Source of the DNA: Dicyema japonicum
Lineage: Eukaryota > Dicyemida > Rhombozoa > Dicyemidae
Assembly (NCBI GenBank): GCA_011109175.1
Contig: RDEW01000013.1
Span: 1,034,181 to 1,098,180 of the forward strand
DNA: 64,000 bases
Direction of reading: 5' to 3'
Shown piece by piece: positions 23,116-35,370 of this stretch. Within the stretch, counting starts at the first letter, position 1. Each line of letters opens with the position of its first letter. Under the pieces are notes generated by a model. It saw nothing but the letters and a program-made list of their open reading frames with translations. It ran no database searches and was not told the origin of the DNA. The position numbers and the translations under genes were made by a program.

Positions 23116-24329
23116 ACGAGTGAGCTTCAAGGGCCAGCTATTCAATGAGGGCGGCAACTAACTAACTTATGTTTTGACAAAAAAAATTATCTTCAAAAAA
23201 TTTATTCGTTGTTACGGGAATTTAGCGTTTATGTCATTTACTTGACTGACCGTTTATGTCATTACTTGATGTGGAGCAAAGATAAATGGAGTTATCAACC
23301 GGTTGGTCAAATTTGATATTTTTTTAAAAGTCATATTTGTTGGAAAGAAGGAGAAAATAGTATTTTTAGTGGACGAAGGAACTCTGGATATGACTGAGTC
23401 ACTGTGGTTTCTTCCTGATATATTCTGGAGTGATTTCCCTCCGTAAGGCCATTTGTTATCATAAATGCTGCCACGTGTACCAGATTCAAAAAGGATGAAA
23501 TAATGGAGGTCAAAGTAGACAGCCAATTACCACCTCCTGAAGTATTTGGGTATTTTAGTTCATAGAAACATATTTTTACGATATTATGATCAACTTTAAT
23601 AAAGTCACTTTTCTCTCTTTAAAATACAGTCTACGCTTTATAATTAAATTATTCCAAAGACCAAGGGTGAAACCAAACAAACCATTGATCCTTACGCGTT
23701 CCAGCAGAACCCTCACCCAAACACAGTGATCCAGAAGACGTTTTCAAGGGAGCTGAGGTCGGTTCCAGAACTTAGCGCCAGGGAAAGAAATTCTCTCCCG
23801 GTAGAATCAATATATGGATCTTTTTGAAGACATTGGGCGTCTCATGACTAAGTTGGATCAGAGAGGAGAGAAATCTTAAATCAATTTGCCACGTGGCACC
23901 ACATTACACGCTTTATGTTTTTACGTCTATTTTGTTAAATAATTATAGTTATTTTATTTTTTTTAAAATAATTGGCTTTACAGCCTAGTTGATACTCTTT
24001 GAAATTAAGCTTCGCCAGTTAGACTTACGTCATTAAAATAGAGTTGCTTTAGGTGTGAGAAAGACACATATCATGGATAGTGGTCACGTGTTGTAGTGCG
24101 TGGAATAAGACAGGAATGGAACTCAGATTTCCCAGTCGACTTAAAGTTGAAGTTTATTCATTGCAAATCACATGTGTTGGTCTCTTCATTCCTCTTCAAG
24201 CCATACAGTGACAGACATGAACTACTTTAGCTCAATGACGCATTCTTTGAATCCCATCTTCACTGATGATATGGTTGTTTCATAAAGTCTCCCAATTTTC
24301 TGTTCACAAACTTTGTAACCAATTCGGAA
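23116..24329. other. Gap with weak coding hints
   Basis: A plus-strand stretch at 23650-23880 is open and of mixed composition (TIDPYAFQQNPHPN, RELRSVPELSARERN), then breaks. It could be an exon of a tiny-intron gene, but I could not complete a frame. Confidence 0.3.
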
Positions 24330-24455
24330 GCTGTTTAATCGGCCGGCAATCAACTTGGATGACAGGGGATGACAGCTATAGGGATCGATCCGACGTCCAC
24401 AGCGACATTTTCGTTCAGCACACATTTTAAGGCAAAGACGGAGCGAGGAATTCAC
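24330..24455 (-). pseudogene. YLDD/PD-D LINE family, Cys-cluster fragment
   Basis: Reads LRLCLKMCAERKCRCGRRID then SCHPLS, the C-x3-C-x-CG-x9-H cluster seen at 58340-58400 and 38900-39000. Isolated fragment. Confidence 0.55.
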
Positions 24456-24714
24456 TCACCATCCACCCAGTTGCCGATTTCAGCATTAATTATCGTTGTA
24501 GACTCCTCTTCCAAAGTATGTATGTACTCAACTAGAGTACTCTCAAGTGTCCTCTTCAACACATCAAATAAACATGTACCCTTATATCACATCAATTGAC
24601 ATAACTCCCATTTATGTTTTATAGGATCTGGAGACCACACCATCCTCAAAACAATACTGAAGTTTCGCACAATGTTTTATCTCCTTAATCAATAAGTCAA
24701 TTTCACTAGACACA

Positions 24715-25060
24715 TTTGTTCATGTTGAATAAATTAATTTCTTTGATTATTAAAATTTATATATATTTATGAATTATAAAAATTTATAGATATATTTTAA
24801 TATCCAATGAAAAATTTATGAAATTTAAATTTTTGATTCAATTTTCAACATCAATTAATTTATCGGGGTATTTCCCGTAGTTGTGGGCAGGAGGTTCCGT
24901 TCAATGTCCTCAGCGAGGATTAGAGTAACCAATCCGATCTTTAGGAGCGAAAGCTATGCGACTGATAAATACCGCCATTATCTTTCCGACTTCCCGAGGT
25001 CGTTGAACAGGTTGACAATGGAATTATTGTGGTCATTTAGTTGCCAGATTAATACTGGAA
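24715..25060. repeat. Inverted-copy repeat shared with 5530-5940
   Basis: Reverse complement of 5530-5940 with small differences. It ends at CAGATTAATACTGGAA, the point where a SINE body is attached in composites A, C and D. It marks an empty version of that junction. Confidence 0.65.
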
Positions 25061-25124
25061 TGCAAATTTCTTAACGTGAAGGTGAACCACACCGAAAATT
25101 GGTAGCGACCTGCATCTGCAGCGT

Positions 25125-25216
25125 CTTATTTAATAGCTGGGGCCTCCTACTAGTTAGTGTGGCCGAGTTTACTTAAATAAGTAAATATCAGTTAGTGAGG
25201 CGAGTTTACTTAAATA
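25125..25216. repeat. Dispersed motif, tandem here and also at 44776-44818
   Basis: CTCCTACTAGTTAGTG(T/A)GGC leads into CGAGTTTACTTAA. The second half repeats within 45 bp, and the whole is found again at 44776-44818 with related sequence upstream. Function unknown. Confidence 0.55.
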
Positions 25217-26281
25217 AAAATTAATATGGCTGTGGCATATCATAATTAAAAAAATTCCAATTTCAAAAAATAGCTCCCAAAAGAACAAATTTTCCCCCTA
25301 TCTATAAATTTTGCCCTTGAGGTACGAATCGACCTTGTTGATAAAAAACTCAAACACATCAATATTCATCCATTTGGTCAAGCAAATTAGCTTCGTATCA
25401 AGGCCGAGCACATTAGTAGTATATTTTCGACATTTCATTCACGTCCAGCAGCTTCTAAGATGGAATTATCTATCATCACAATCGTTGTGTTTTCTTCTCG
25501 AAAGAATATTTTTAGGTTGTCCATAATCCGTAGGTGGTTGTTAAAGAATTACGAGATCCTAGATTGTGGTTGTCAATAATAATCGCTTAATTTTTAATTT
25601 CGTAAATTGGTTTTTCAAAAATTCTACATCCACTGGGGGAGTCAGAGTTATCGAGTACCCTATACAAGAAGTCTAAGCCGATCATGATCCGCTGAATCGA
25701 TGGCTCTATCAAACAGTCGCCAATTTATTTCCGTTAACTAATTGCTCAGCTGATTAAGTATTGCCTGGTCTTTAGTCCCTTGAGTCCTTCTTCGGGTTCT
25801 CAATTTATTGTGACTGTTCAGATGGGATCCCTAATATAGACAAAGTTTTCTGCTCTCAACATTTCGTAACCAACACTTATAAAGTGTGTAAATTAACACA
25901 TTCTGTCGTATAAAATACTTCGGTGACCATAGCGTGTATTGTAGACAATTTAATGCTCTCATATTCTCACCATTATGTCTTTCCACTAACAATACTCTGT
26001 TAGTTTGATTCACCCTTACTGAAAGACCAAATATTTCTCTTGCTTTTGTTTGTTCCATCTCTTTCGTCAATACTAGAAAACCGTCATGAGATCCGGTTGT
26101 AATAGATAGTGGCAACTGTCTGGGTTATTTTCTATCCCCCATCTATTTTTGAAATGGAAGGTCCTGATTTTGTAACAAATAGAAACTGATTTAAAAAATT
26201 ATCAATTTATTTAAATAAATTAAAATATTTTGAATTTTATGTTTTGAAGTAAGGGATCAACAAACACGAATGGATAATCAG
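25217..26281. other. Gap without recognised genes
   Basis: Several short frames (25311-25526, 25831-26115) have no motif I can name. Confidence 0.35.
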
Positions 26282-26347
26282 AAAGTGTGTGTCCTGCCTA
26301 TGCGGAGCTAATACTACGGCTCCGTGAAAAAGGCTGTTATTATTATT
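26282..26347 (+). repeat. SINE 3' tail fragment
   Basis: Carries only the last 65 bp of the SINE, TGTCCTGCCTATGCGGAGCT plus the (TTA)n tail, as expected for a 5'-truncated retrocopy. Confidence 0.75.
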
Positions 26348-26379
26348 CGGGTCTCAGACTATTACCACTATAACATACC

Positions 26380-26650
26380 AGATGACGTCATCCACACTGG
26401 TCAGCTCAGAAAACCGAAATACTACTATCAATGAGAATTTTGAAACTGGAACCAAAGTCATAGTGTTGAAGAGAAGGAAGTCAAGCCTGGATAATCCCTT
26501 TGCCTTTTTTAAATTCCAATATGTCTTGGAGCTTATTAAAAAATAACCCACTTTTAAAAAGCAGCAAGACCTTGTTCGTTTCGTGGACGTGTTCATGTGG
26601 ATCAGTTACCAAGCCATTATTCTCACATAGAAAACCGAGGTAGTAAAATT
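26380..26650 (+). pseudogene. Possible Gypsy-like integrase C-terminus
   Basis: Pieces in two frames: FETGTKVIVLKRRKSSLDNP, then FQYVLELIK, then RVHVDQLPSHYSH. The order (V-L-x-R-R-K, then Y-V-L-E-L, then H-V-D-Q-L near the end) is that of the integrase C-terminal domain of some Gypsy-type LTR elements. No protease, RT or integrase core is nearby. Confidence 0.4.
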
Positions 26651-27269
26651 TTATCAAAGCTACGTATTGAAAAACGTTATAATCAAGTTAGAGAGACTAA
26701 CTCTTCAGGATGATGGAGGTATCGAAACATCCCGTATCTAATTCTTATGTCATTCTTCCTAAGAGTTTAGAGATGATCTCAGCCAAGTAGAAAAGGGCAT
26801 CAAAGTGACGGAAGAGTGAATTTCCCCTAATAAAATGCCCAGCATAGACGCCAGTACGTGTTCGTGTGGGTTCAAGAGAAGAACATCGTGCCAAGCTGAT
26901 GGCACGTTTGAACGTGTTGAGTTTGAATAATTATGGGTTTTACAGTGGTCATGGATTAGTAAAAATAGCTATTCATAATGATACAAGGCATCGTGGTACA
27001 CACTCTTAAGTTAACATATAGTTATCTGCTCTTGGCTTCCGTAAATTCCTACAGATATCATGGGATCCACTTAATACGGGAGATGCTTGGCCGACGCCCG
27101 AAAAAAATTCTTCCCTAATGAGTTAAGGGATTCCCACAATAGTGGATGGATGCTTAAAGAGAATTTGTTTCACGCTTAATGGTATATTTTACGTGATTAA
27201 AAAGAATGATAGCAATTTTTTTGATAATTTCTCAATTTCACCCCCTATGTCTTTATATGCTATCTGAAT
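26651..27269. other. Gap without recognised genes
   Basis: Nothing supported; may be more of the decayed LTR element. Confidence 0.3.
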
Positions 27270-27480
27270 GTCGAGTAATTGTCTGGTCTTTGGAAGAACC
27301 CCTTGATCCGTTCAACTACGACACTTTTTACTTAGTTGCTCAGCGTTTCCTCCTATTTCCTAGTGTTTCTTTACCTCTTAGGGCCAGCTTGATCGCCATT
27401 CTTCTCGTATTATCCAGAGGGTTTATTATTGTCTCTCTTTGGCGAAAATACCATCCTTCGCATCTTAGATGAGAGAGTCA
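27270..27480 (-). pseudogene. Jockey/I-like LINE C-terminal fragment
   Basis: Minus-strand residues RMAIKLALRGKETL and VKSVVVERIKGF align with RRSAIKLALGKRL and VKNIVEKRIDGI of the element at 59947-62330. Fragment with stops. Confidence 0.5.
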
Positions 27481-28429
27481 AAATAATTCTTTCAAAAAGT
27501 CAAATCAAGTTTACTTAGACGAAATTTTCGTCATAATCCCTTTTATCTCCAAAACGGACACCCAAATAAGGCAGATGATTAAAATTGCTGATACCACTCT
27601 GTGATAAATTGAGGTAAAAAGTATAGACCCCCAGGATAGTATGCTTTGAGCGAAGTGGACTGTAAAGGCAGCCTAAGTTATAAATTGGTAAATTATTGTT
27701 TGAACTACTGTTTCCGGAATATTGATTTTATAATCATAATGCTTGGTGACATTTTCATCATTTAGAAAATTTGAAGATTTAGTCGTCCTCTGTGAGCCAA
27801 TGATTACTTACGTTGAACACGGGGGGTTTCGATCCCAAATTTAGGCATAAATCATCTTTTTGATATTAAAGTTAAGACCAAAAAAGAAAGAGATCGAAAT
27901 CAAACACGTAAAATGAAATCTAAATGACATTTTGATATTTCCTTTATGTTCCAGACTTTGGCAACAATAATCGAGTACAAACTCTCAATAATATACTAAT
28001 ATTCGAACTCTCATTCTGACATGATTTATTGTGAATTACTAAGGCATTCTTCGTTTCAGTGATCCACTAAGCTGGAAACTTGAGAAATTGATCGGTTTGG
28101 TACTAAACTCGAGAGTATAAATTTTTGAGGACTACAAAAACCGGCAAGAACAATAATTGTATTAATAGAAATTCCAAAAACTGGCACAAACAATAAATTA
28201 TGTGTTTTTAAAGCTAAAACAAAATATTAAAGTTCGAGGATGACATTCAAACTGTGTGGCTATTTCCTCACATGACTGAGAGAGAAATGGCTGAGATTAG
28301 GTTTCTGAGTGTTGAAGTGTCAAAGAGTTTATTTTTGAAATTTCTATTGAGATTATAAGTCTTGTCTATACACATCACTATTTATATCTAATTTTTAGAG
28401 TTTCATTCAGTTTTTAAACAATTTAAATA
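27481..28429. other. Gap without recognised genes
   Basis: AT-rich; no motif, repeat or RNA gene seen. Confidence 0.35.
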
Positions 28430-28633
28430 ATGGAAGATATCTATTTTTGTAAATTAAGCAGTCACAAGACTCCATTTAGAGACGCACAAATTAAATTAAT
28501 TCGTTTTAAAGAATTATTAGTATCAAATGCTAGACATCATGTTGACAATCAGGATATTAAGTTTAAATTAACGGAAATCATAATCAATTATTCGCAAATA
28601 GTAGATCTTATAGTTTCGAAGTGTTGCGATTGA
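28430..28633 (+). CDS. Small unidentified protein, 67 aa
   Basis: ATG follows an AT-rich leader (CAATTTAAATAATGG). The product is mildly charged with a likely helical second half (LTEIIINYSQIVDLIV) and no signal peptide. It ends 8 bp from the stop of the convergent frame at 28642, a spacing expected of a compact genome. No family recognised. It may be only the last exon of a longer gene. Confidence 0.35.
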   Translation: MEDIYFCKLSSHKTPFRDAQIKLIRFKELLVSNARHHVDNQDIKFKLTEIIINYSQIVDLIVSKCCD

Positions 28634-28641
28634 TAGGGCAT

Positions 28642-28911
28642 TCAAGCATTATGTTTCGGATTGCAAGTCTTGGCAGCCTGATTTCTAGGTTCCCAGCAGG
28701 ACCTTTTTAACTCCTCCGTGTATTCATTATACACAATTGACTTTTTGTCAGTTGGATTGATAATGTCAGAGTTTAGAGGTCGATTTTTGATTATGATGTC
28801 CTGCTCGTTCTCATTTGACTTCGTATCATAATAACGTGGTGAAGGAGGATTTCCTCTTCTCTTCCACGTTCCCAACCCATGACCTTCAGTTCCTCTTCTT
28901 ATAGAAGACAT
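28642..28911 (-). CDS. Small unidentified protein, 89 aa
   Basis: Convergent with the 67-codon gene. Starts MSSIRRGTEGHGLG, is polar with many N, K and E, and ends near SCWEPRNQAAKTCNPKHN. No membrane segment or known domain. The even composition compared with the AT-rich flanks favours coding, but there is no homology support. Confidence 0.35.
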   Translation of the reverse strand: MSSIRRGTEGHGLGTWKRRGNPPSPRYYDTKSNENEQDIIIKNRPLNSDIINPTDKKSIVYNEYTEELKRSCWEPRNQAAKTCNPKHNA

Positions 28912-30080
28912 GGCTTCCCTGACATAGGACTGCTACCATAATCTGTTAATGCAAGATCTACTGTGCACTCTGGGGAATTTTGCTGTAAGAACATCAATCT
29001 TTTGAATACAGATGACGGCGACCATGATCAGACAAGTACTATAAGAAAATAAAGTCCATATCCTATCTGGTATAAACAGAGCCTCTATTAATTACTTGCT
29101 GAATTCAGTAGAGCGTTGTGAGGAGTAACCCACCTTACGAACTCATCCTTTTTAAAATAGACGACACCTTGGTTGTTGGGTCTAGTTTATTTTTGCTACG
29201 AAATTAAGTGTCAATGACGATGAGCTTGGGAATTTAAATAGTTGATTAAGTTACTTAAGGAAACCTCGTTTAAATAACTGAATTATTTAGATACTTAAGG
29301 AAACCTCGCAAATTGGCCACATTTTCAAAAAAATTTAAAACAATATTTTTCTAATTTTATTAACATTATTTAGCTTATTAAACACCTCAGACTTATGGAT
29401 TTGTCAGATACCCACCTATTTTTAGCGCAAAACTTCCTCTAATAATAACCGATTGAAACCAGAATTTACTACTTAGAATTGTAATAAATTTCAGTTTATT
29501 ATTTTTTACTTTTAAAAGCTTTTTTATCAAGACTTTAAATTTTTTGTGGGACACTTATTTTTGTTTCAAAAAATTGTGAGTAATAAAATAAATAATTTAA
29601 TGGTGAATTTTTAGAAGAGTAATTAAATTTTAAGATTTAAAAATTAAATTTTGATTTTTTCACACGTGGTAAGTCCATCTTTGTTCTTTTGTCTGTCTGG
29701 GATCTTGTGTTAATGCTTAGAAATGGTTAAGTTGAACGTTCAGGAGAATTTAAGGTCACGTCACTTGTTGGGCATTATATTTATCATAAATTGCTAAGAT
29801 TCCTCGGGGACCTAAGGGACAGACGAGTATGTCAGTGTGAAGTGGTAACATGTAAAAGTTCCTTGTGTGAACAATGAGCTAGAGAAACCAAATGATTGAT
29901 TCAAAAGATTTTTAGTAGCTGTAAGTGGGAACTTCCCTTCCTTTCTTACGATTGGATATATCCGATTGTTTTGTTGTTTAATAATTTTTTGATTAAAATA
30001 ATGGTCAGAAAGTGATATCTTTTAAAAAACATGCTGCTGTGCAATTTTGTAGTGTCGAAAATTAAATGTGCCTTTCTATA
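28912..30080. other. AT-rich gap with a short direct repeat
   Basis: ACTTAAGGAAACCTCG occurs twice, about 40 bp apart, at 29252 and 29294. Nothing else recognised; 29340-29660 is very AT-rich. Confidence 0.4.
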
Positions 30081-30084
30081 TACT

Positions 30085-30200
30085 CTGGTTCATCTGTTGA
30101 TACCCCACGTTCTACTCCTGACCATCCGCCTACTTATTCTTCATATACCCCATGATCTACTTCTGACCAACCTATTCCTTTTTCTTCTGATATCCTATGT
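30085..30200 (+). repeat. Degenerate minisatellite, about 45-bp unit
   Basis: About 2.5 units of a CCCCAYGWTCTACT-led sequence. One frame gives repeated STPDHPP/STSDQP-like peptides broken by a stop, another a leucine-rich string. It could be the remains of a low-complexity coding repeat; I do not call a gene. Confidence 0.45.
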
Positions 30201-30303
30201 TTTACTTCTTAATTTTACAAACATGAAATACTCATCTTTTTGTATGGTCAAAACTCTAACATGGAACATAATACTCTGTGGAAATTTCTTGTACTTCGGG
30301 TAG

Positions 30304-30857
30304 TCAAATTATCCTAAACCGCTAGGAGCGTGCTAGAAGTATGACACTATCCTTCATGCTTTGGCATATGAAGAGAGGTTCCCTGTACCCGCTCATGTGT
30401 TGACTCATCCTTCAGCTGTCTACTACTCAAGGACTCAAAATCGATCCTACTCTTCATTTCGGAGCGACGTTCTCCACAGAAGATCCTCAAGGTCGTGATC
30501 CCCATGCGTTGCTTAGTTTATCGCTTTCCGTAGTGGGACTTAATTGAGAGGGTCACGAAAAGGAGTCTCTGCTGTAACCATTCAGCCAGAAATACTCCAT
30601 ATGATTCTCTGACGTAAACTTTGATATAATCCAAATGGTAGAAAAGAGTTCCATGATATTACTGCCCAAGTTTTTGTTCTCATGAGCACTTTGAATATGT
30701 CCAGGCCCTTCATTCGATCAAGATAATCTACGATTGTGCCCATATGTTCTTTGATCCTTGAGAATCCCTTCTTTCTTCAAACAATACATCAACTTCTCCA
30801 CGATCCGTTCACTTTAGTGGGTAAAGTACACCAACTCTCTAAATTTATGTCTCAGCT
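30304..30857. other. Gap left of composite D
   Basis: More GC than the surroundings, as in LINE remnants, but no motif identified in either strand. Confidence 0.3.
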
Positions 30858-31358
30858 CATAGTCTTTTTTTTTCCTGATTACAGATGATCCAATGCATTC
30901 TACGAACTTTCCTTATTTAGTTGCCAGATTATTACTGGAAGAACAGTTAATTTTAACTAATTGTAGAACCAAGGAATGATCTACACTTCTTTTTTTCTTT
31001 TTCTTGTTTGAGTGTCCTTTCTAAACAATCCAGCTCGGCAATGAGTATCCCCTGATGACGGCGTCACTCGTCAAACCCTTTCTGCATCGTAGATGCGTGG
31101 AACCTTTCAGCAGGTAAACAGCAGCGAGATTCGAATTCAAAATTGAAGAAGGTCAAAATTGAAAAAGGTAAAGATTCAAAATTTGAAGAAGGTAAAGACA
31201 AAAAATACTTAGATGAAGTAAATAACAGTTCGAATAGAACTTACGTGGTATAATGTCTATAGACTTTAATTAAACTATAAATGGAAAGTTTTTTTAATTT
31301 TTTAACTTTTTAATGGCGAACCTAAATTTTTAAAAAACTAATAAAATTATATAAAACG

Positions 31359-31803
31359 ATGTACGCTGCGATTTTCTGTGTTTTATTTCTAAAAGTCAAT
31401 TCTTCTCCTAGTAATGATGAAATAGAAATTAATAATTGTGGTACTAAAATATTAAAAATATAAACTTAGATGGAAGTACTAGCGAAGCCAAAATTATTAA
31501 AAGATTGTATGGTCTTGGGACTGAATTTTATTAATAACTACATTACATTTCACACCAAGTAATTTGTGAGTTTTATTAGATTTGACTACAACTTCTTTAA
31601 AAGGAGATTTTACTGTTATTCGTGGGAGCAGGTGTTCTTCCGATCAAGCCCTAAATTATGAGGGAAATATAATTAAATATGAATGTGGGAGTTGTGTTTT
31701 GATCAATGGGAACCCATCTGTGCTTCAATTAAATAATAAACAAATATCGGGGAAAAGACTGGTTGTTTGTTTGAACAATTATAGAATCGCTGCTTGGACT
31801 TAA
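31359..31803 (+). pseudogene. Secreted-protein gene family, copy D
   Basis: Signal-peptide exon as in copy C. After the first tiny intron (29 nt) a rearranged stretch (GLGTEFY then two stops) replaces the NIRCNGYI block. The second half is the best preserved of the repeat copies: LTTTSLKGDFTVIRGSRCSS, DQALNYEGNIIKYECGSC, VVCLNNYRIAAWT, then TAA where the intact member has TTA. In-frame remnants (VIPSFVLFSRF) follow that stop. Confidence 0.55.
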
Positions 31804-33170
31804 AATTCAAATTGAAGGACCGTAATGGTAATTCCATCATTTGTGTTATTTTCCCGGTTTCGTTACTAGTAATACCGTTTGATTAGTTCTCGATATTCAC
31901 TTTGGGGTTAAATTGGGTTTTGTGTTGACTAACTGTCAATTTAATTTAAATTAAGGAAATTAGGATTTTTAATTGAGTATTTTATATATGTCTCCATAAA
32001 GCTTGAACTCCCTATTTCTCCTGTTTGAAAAACTCATACAAAATCTACGAATCCCCATCGATAACTTCAACTAAGCTTTAATGATTAAGTAAATTTGACT
32101 GTGAATTCAGAAATATTTGATAAAAATTTCCGCCTTTTTTTTAAATCTCAAAAATGTGCCACTGAAATATCTTCCTGAAAATCATTATAAGTGACTTATT
32201 TAAAGACTAAAGAAAACCTTTATTGAATTAATTCTGTATTGTCTATAACTAACAAACTCTTTCTATTTTAACGATGATGATCTCACTGTCAAATGCTAGA
32301 AACACTCAAATAGCTAAGATAATGTTCAAAATCACCTAAGCATTCTGTCTAACTTTCTCCACCTGTCGAAGTATAATAGACCGATAGAAAAGCAACACAG
32401 TCTTTCTAATCCCTAACTAACCTATTTCTTTTCCTGGACAAACCGAAAAAAACTACTGATAATCTGAAAAATTGATTTTGTTATGATATCGAGTTTGATA
32501 GGAAAACGTCATAAATAATCACAAAATAGATTTGTCAGTAACTCTCTTATCAGTATCTCAATAATAATGTCAATTTCATGGAATTTTGCTCTTAGATATG
32601 TGGCGTTACTGTTTTTAAAAATTTTGTGAACACAAAAGTTTCCTTGAACAGTATAACTGATTCTTTTGTTATACTGTGAATTCCTTTTCGAACACCATCT
32701 TATCAGTTAGTTATATGTATAACGATTTTTGACTCATAAATCCAAGTTTTGACCTAATTGACTTTATGTAGATTTTATGTTGTCTCAGGAAAGCCTATGC
32801 CTTCCGTCGTAGGAAAAAGTTTTTTTCCTTTCCTACATTAGTGATGGTTTCTATAATTGTAGATATCGATCGATTGTTTGATAATGACACGTCTTACTCA
32901 GATCGTGGGAACAGGATACAATCTATTTATTTATTAACCCCAAGCTTATAATCTTTGTTAACACAACACAAACAGTCGTGAATAACTGATCCAACGAGAA
33001 CGTCTTTTTGCGACGACCAAATCCATCTGCTTGTGTTGAACAAAGCAAAACATTAATTTTTGATGATGAAGACTTAGCCAATTGTAGAAAGGGTATTGAG
33101 GTTTGTAAGGTTGAATAACCTCTTTTGAATCCATGTAGCGAGATAAAAATGGAAGAGACGGGGTTTAAAA

Positions 33171-34053
33171 TTAAGAATCAGTTTTTCCAATAATTTTGAG
33201 TGCATAGTAAAGAGATTTGTCGAAATGATGCAGGATTATTCTTAGGCTTCCAGGCTTAAGGATAGGGCTTATATAGTACAGTTTCCAGATAGGTAGAATT
33301 GTATTCATGTTTATTGAATTGTAGAAAATCACTGTGATTGCATCAATTGCAATGGGTCTATAGTGTTTTAGTAAGATAACAGAGATAGAATCAGGCCCAC
33401 GTGAGAGGGAAGAATTCATCCACTTCAAACCCTCACTGTCATCTGAGCGTGAGATAAAGTCGATCGGCTGGATTCTCTTCCGTCTATTGAGGACAAAGAA
33501 GGCCCATCTATTTTCCTGAAAGTTTTGTGGCTTATACTGGCGTAATATATCATAAGTATGTTAAGACTGTGCTGATCCTTCTGCTGTTTTGTGTTGAAAT
33601 GTCATTTTGGGCCGAATTGTTTAATTACTCTCCATACTGTCTGAGCGGATTTCTAAAATGGAAGGGACGATACTAGTTTGCAATGTTAGTCGGCTTCAGC
33701 TCTTTAATTATTTTTGATATTTCGTCATTTAGAGTTTTTGTTTGACTTTTTCTGTCCGAGAAAGGAAGGTACTGTGTTGAAGGAACTGTTTTGATGCGAA
33801 TAATGATTGTGGTCTGAAGATAATCCATAATGTACCGTACAAGATGTGTCCGGTGCATAGTTTTGAGAACAGAAGGTAATGTCCGAAGACATTGATGAAA
33901 AAGTCCAATTGTGCTTCCTGGAGACTGGCAAATGTTTATGAGAGAGGTATGTGCACCTCGTTGAAATCTAAAAACGGTATTAAGAATTCGAAGAAGTTTT
34001 TGAGGCATACCCACCTGATCATATCTACAATTTGGATGATACATGAATTCCAT
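33171..34053 (-). pseudogene. LINE reverse transcriptase N-terminal fragment in composite D
   Basis: Same fragment as in copies A and C, split into an 85-codon piece (33428-33171, RGPDSISVILLKHYRPIAI) and a 126-codon upstream piece with no assigned motif. No catalytic palm. Confidence 0.7.
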
Positions 34054-34430
34054 CCAGAAGTATATGTAATCCCCATTTATGTATATTAAAAATTTAAAAT
34101 AAATAAAAATTTTAAAGATAGAGTTTTTGTGTACAAAATGTACAAGTCAAGTCACTATTAATAAGAAAAGCAAAGATTGATGTTTTAAAAAAATATGGTT
34201 GTAGTGAGCAGCTTTTTGAGTCTCTATTAAAAATGGTAAACCTCACTCCAGGACGAACGACAATGAACTGATTTGGACCTAATAAACCATACTTCCCGCA
34301 AGTCTCTTCCCTTCCCTGTTCGATAACCCGTAACCTAGGTCACAGTAGCTCGACACCTACCACTAAGCCATCCGGAAAATATTTGTCTTGAATAAAAACT
34401 CATATTCATTATATTTCGTTTAATTCGCTT

Positions 34431-34472
34431 CCTCTTTCATACGCCTTTCAAACTTTTTCAACACCAACAGAG
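34431..34472 (+). repeat. Segment shared with 21916-21957
   Basis: About 42 bp of near identity starting CTTTCATACGCC, just beyond the end of copy D. Origin unknown. Confidence 0.5.
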
Positions 34473-34599
34473 ACGCCAAAGGCATCCTACCATTAAGATA
34501 CCAAATAGGATCCGTTCCATGTAAGAGCAGCCTCCATGACTCAACTGACCCTATATAGTGTGACAGCTAACGAGTATTGTTGTAAAAATTAATTTTTTC

Positions 34600-34688
34600 T
34601 GTCGTTATTGATTGCCCAAGTGTCGACGTGGCTGACTATTGTCGTTACTGATTGACGAAATGTCGTTATTGATAGGAAAATCCTATAT
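34600..34688 (-). repeat. Putative transposon end with subterminal repeats
   Basis: Minus strand: TATAGGATTTTCCTATCAAT then three TCA-rtaACGACA-like units about 20-40 nt apart. The design parallels 49151-49313 (TATAGGGTTTCCCGAC plus AATAGCGTCACT units). Probably one end of a DNA transposon of the same superfamily. Confidence 0.4.
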
Positions 34689-34699
34689 TACAAATTTCC

Positions 34700-35370
34700 A
34701 CGTCAATAGATTCAAATTCCTTCAGTTTAGCATCATTCAAGGTAATTAAGGACATTTGTTATATAAATTCAATTGAGTTTTCCCAAAAATATAAATTGAA
34801 AGCATAATTTATTTTTCATAGGGTCGCGATCATGAGGTCTAACTCCCACGGCGTACTCAGTGCCTGTAGGCCATCATGGAGGCCATGTCATAATAACTGA
34901 CTTAATGATTCAATTTTTTTAATTTTTTATTATTTAAAAAAAATTAATTTGTGGTTTTTAAATATGTATTATTATTAAATTAATGTAATTTTTAATTTTA
35001 TTTCAATCCCGAAATCGAGTTTGTCTATCATTTTAGCGTGGAAGCTTCGAGAATTAAGTTATCCAAAAGTGAATGTTTGACGACAAATATTGAAGTTCAT
35101 GGAAAGTAAGTGACATCAATTTAGTGAAAGTACTCATTCTAAACTATCTTGTGTTCATGAGAATGGAGGAAACATTAGCTTGGAGGATTATATTTGAAAA
35201 TAAATATCTACGTTTTTTGGAAAAACCCTCCTTTTTTATATCCAAATTGATGGAAGGACTCCTAACATGACCACAAAGAAATACTTGAGAATTAACAGAA
35301 AATATTTAAATTATTAATTAATTAATTGTTTTATTTTTGTATATTTATTTAAATAATTTAAATCTTAATA
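34700..35370. other. AT-rich gap upstream of the SSBP-like gene
   Basis: No gene or repeat recognised. Confidence 0.4.

Larger units (their letters stand above)
30858..34427 (-). mobile_element. Composite repeat, copy D (full)
   Basis: Same layout and limits as copy C. On the minus strand: tRNA-like head (34375-34318), LINE fragment (34053-33171), spacer, antisense secreted-protein gene (31359-31803), SINE body (31140-30945). The flanks differ completely from C, so it is a separate insertion or duplication. C and D differ by scattered substitutions and small indels, and share indels not seen in A. Confidence 0.8.

Noticed and set aside
30031-30303. A 90-codon leucine-rich membrane protein
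   Set aside because: The leucine strings come from a degenerate 45-bp tandem repeat read out of its likely original frame.
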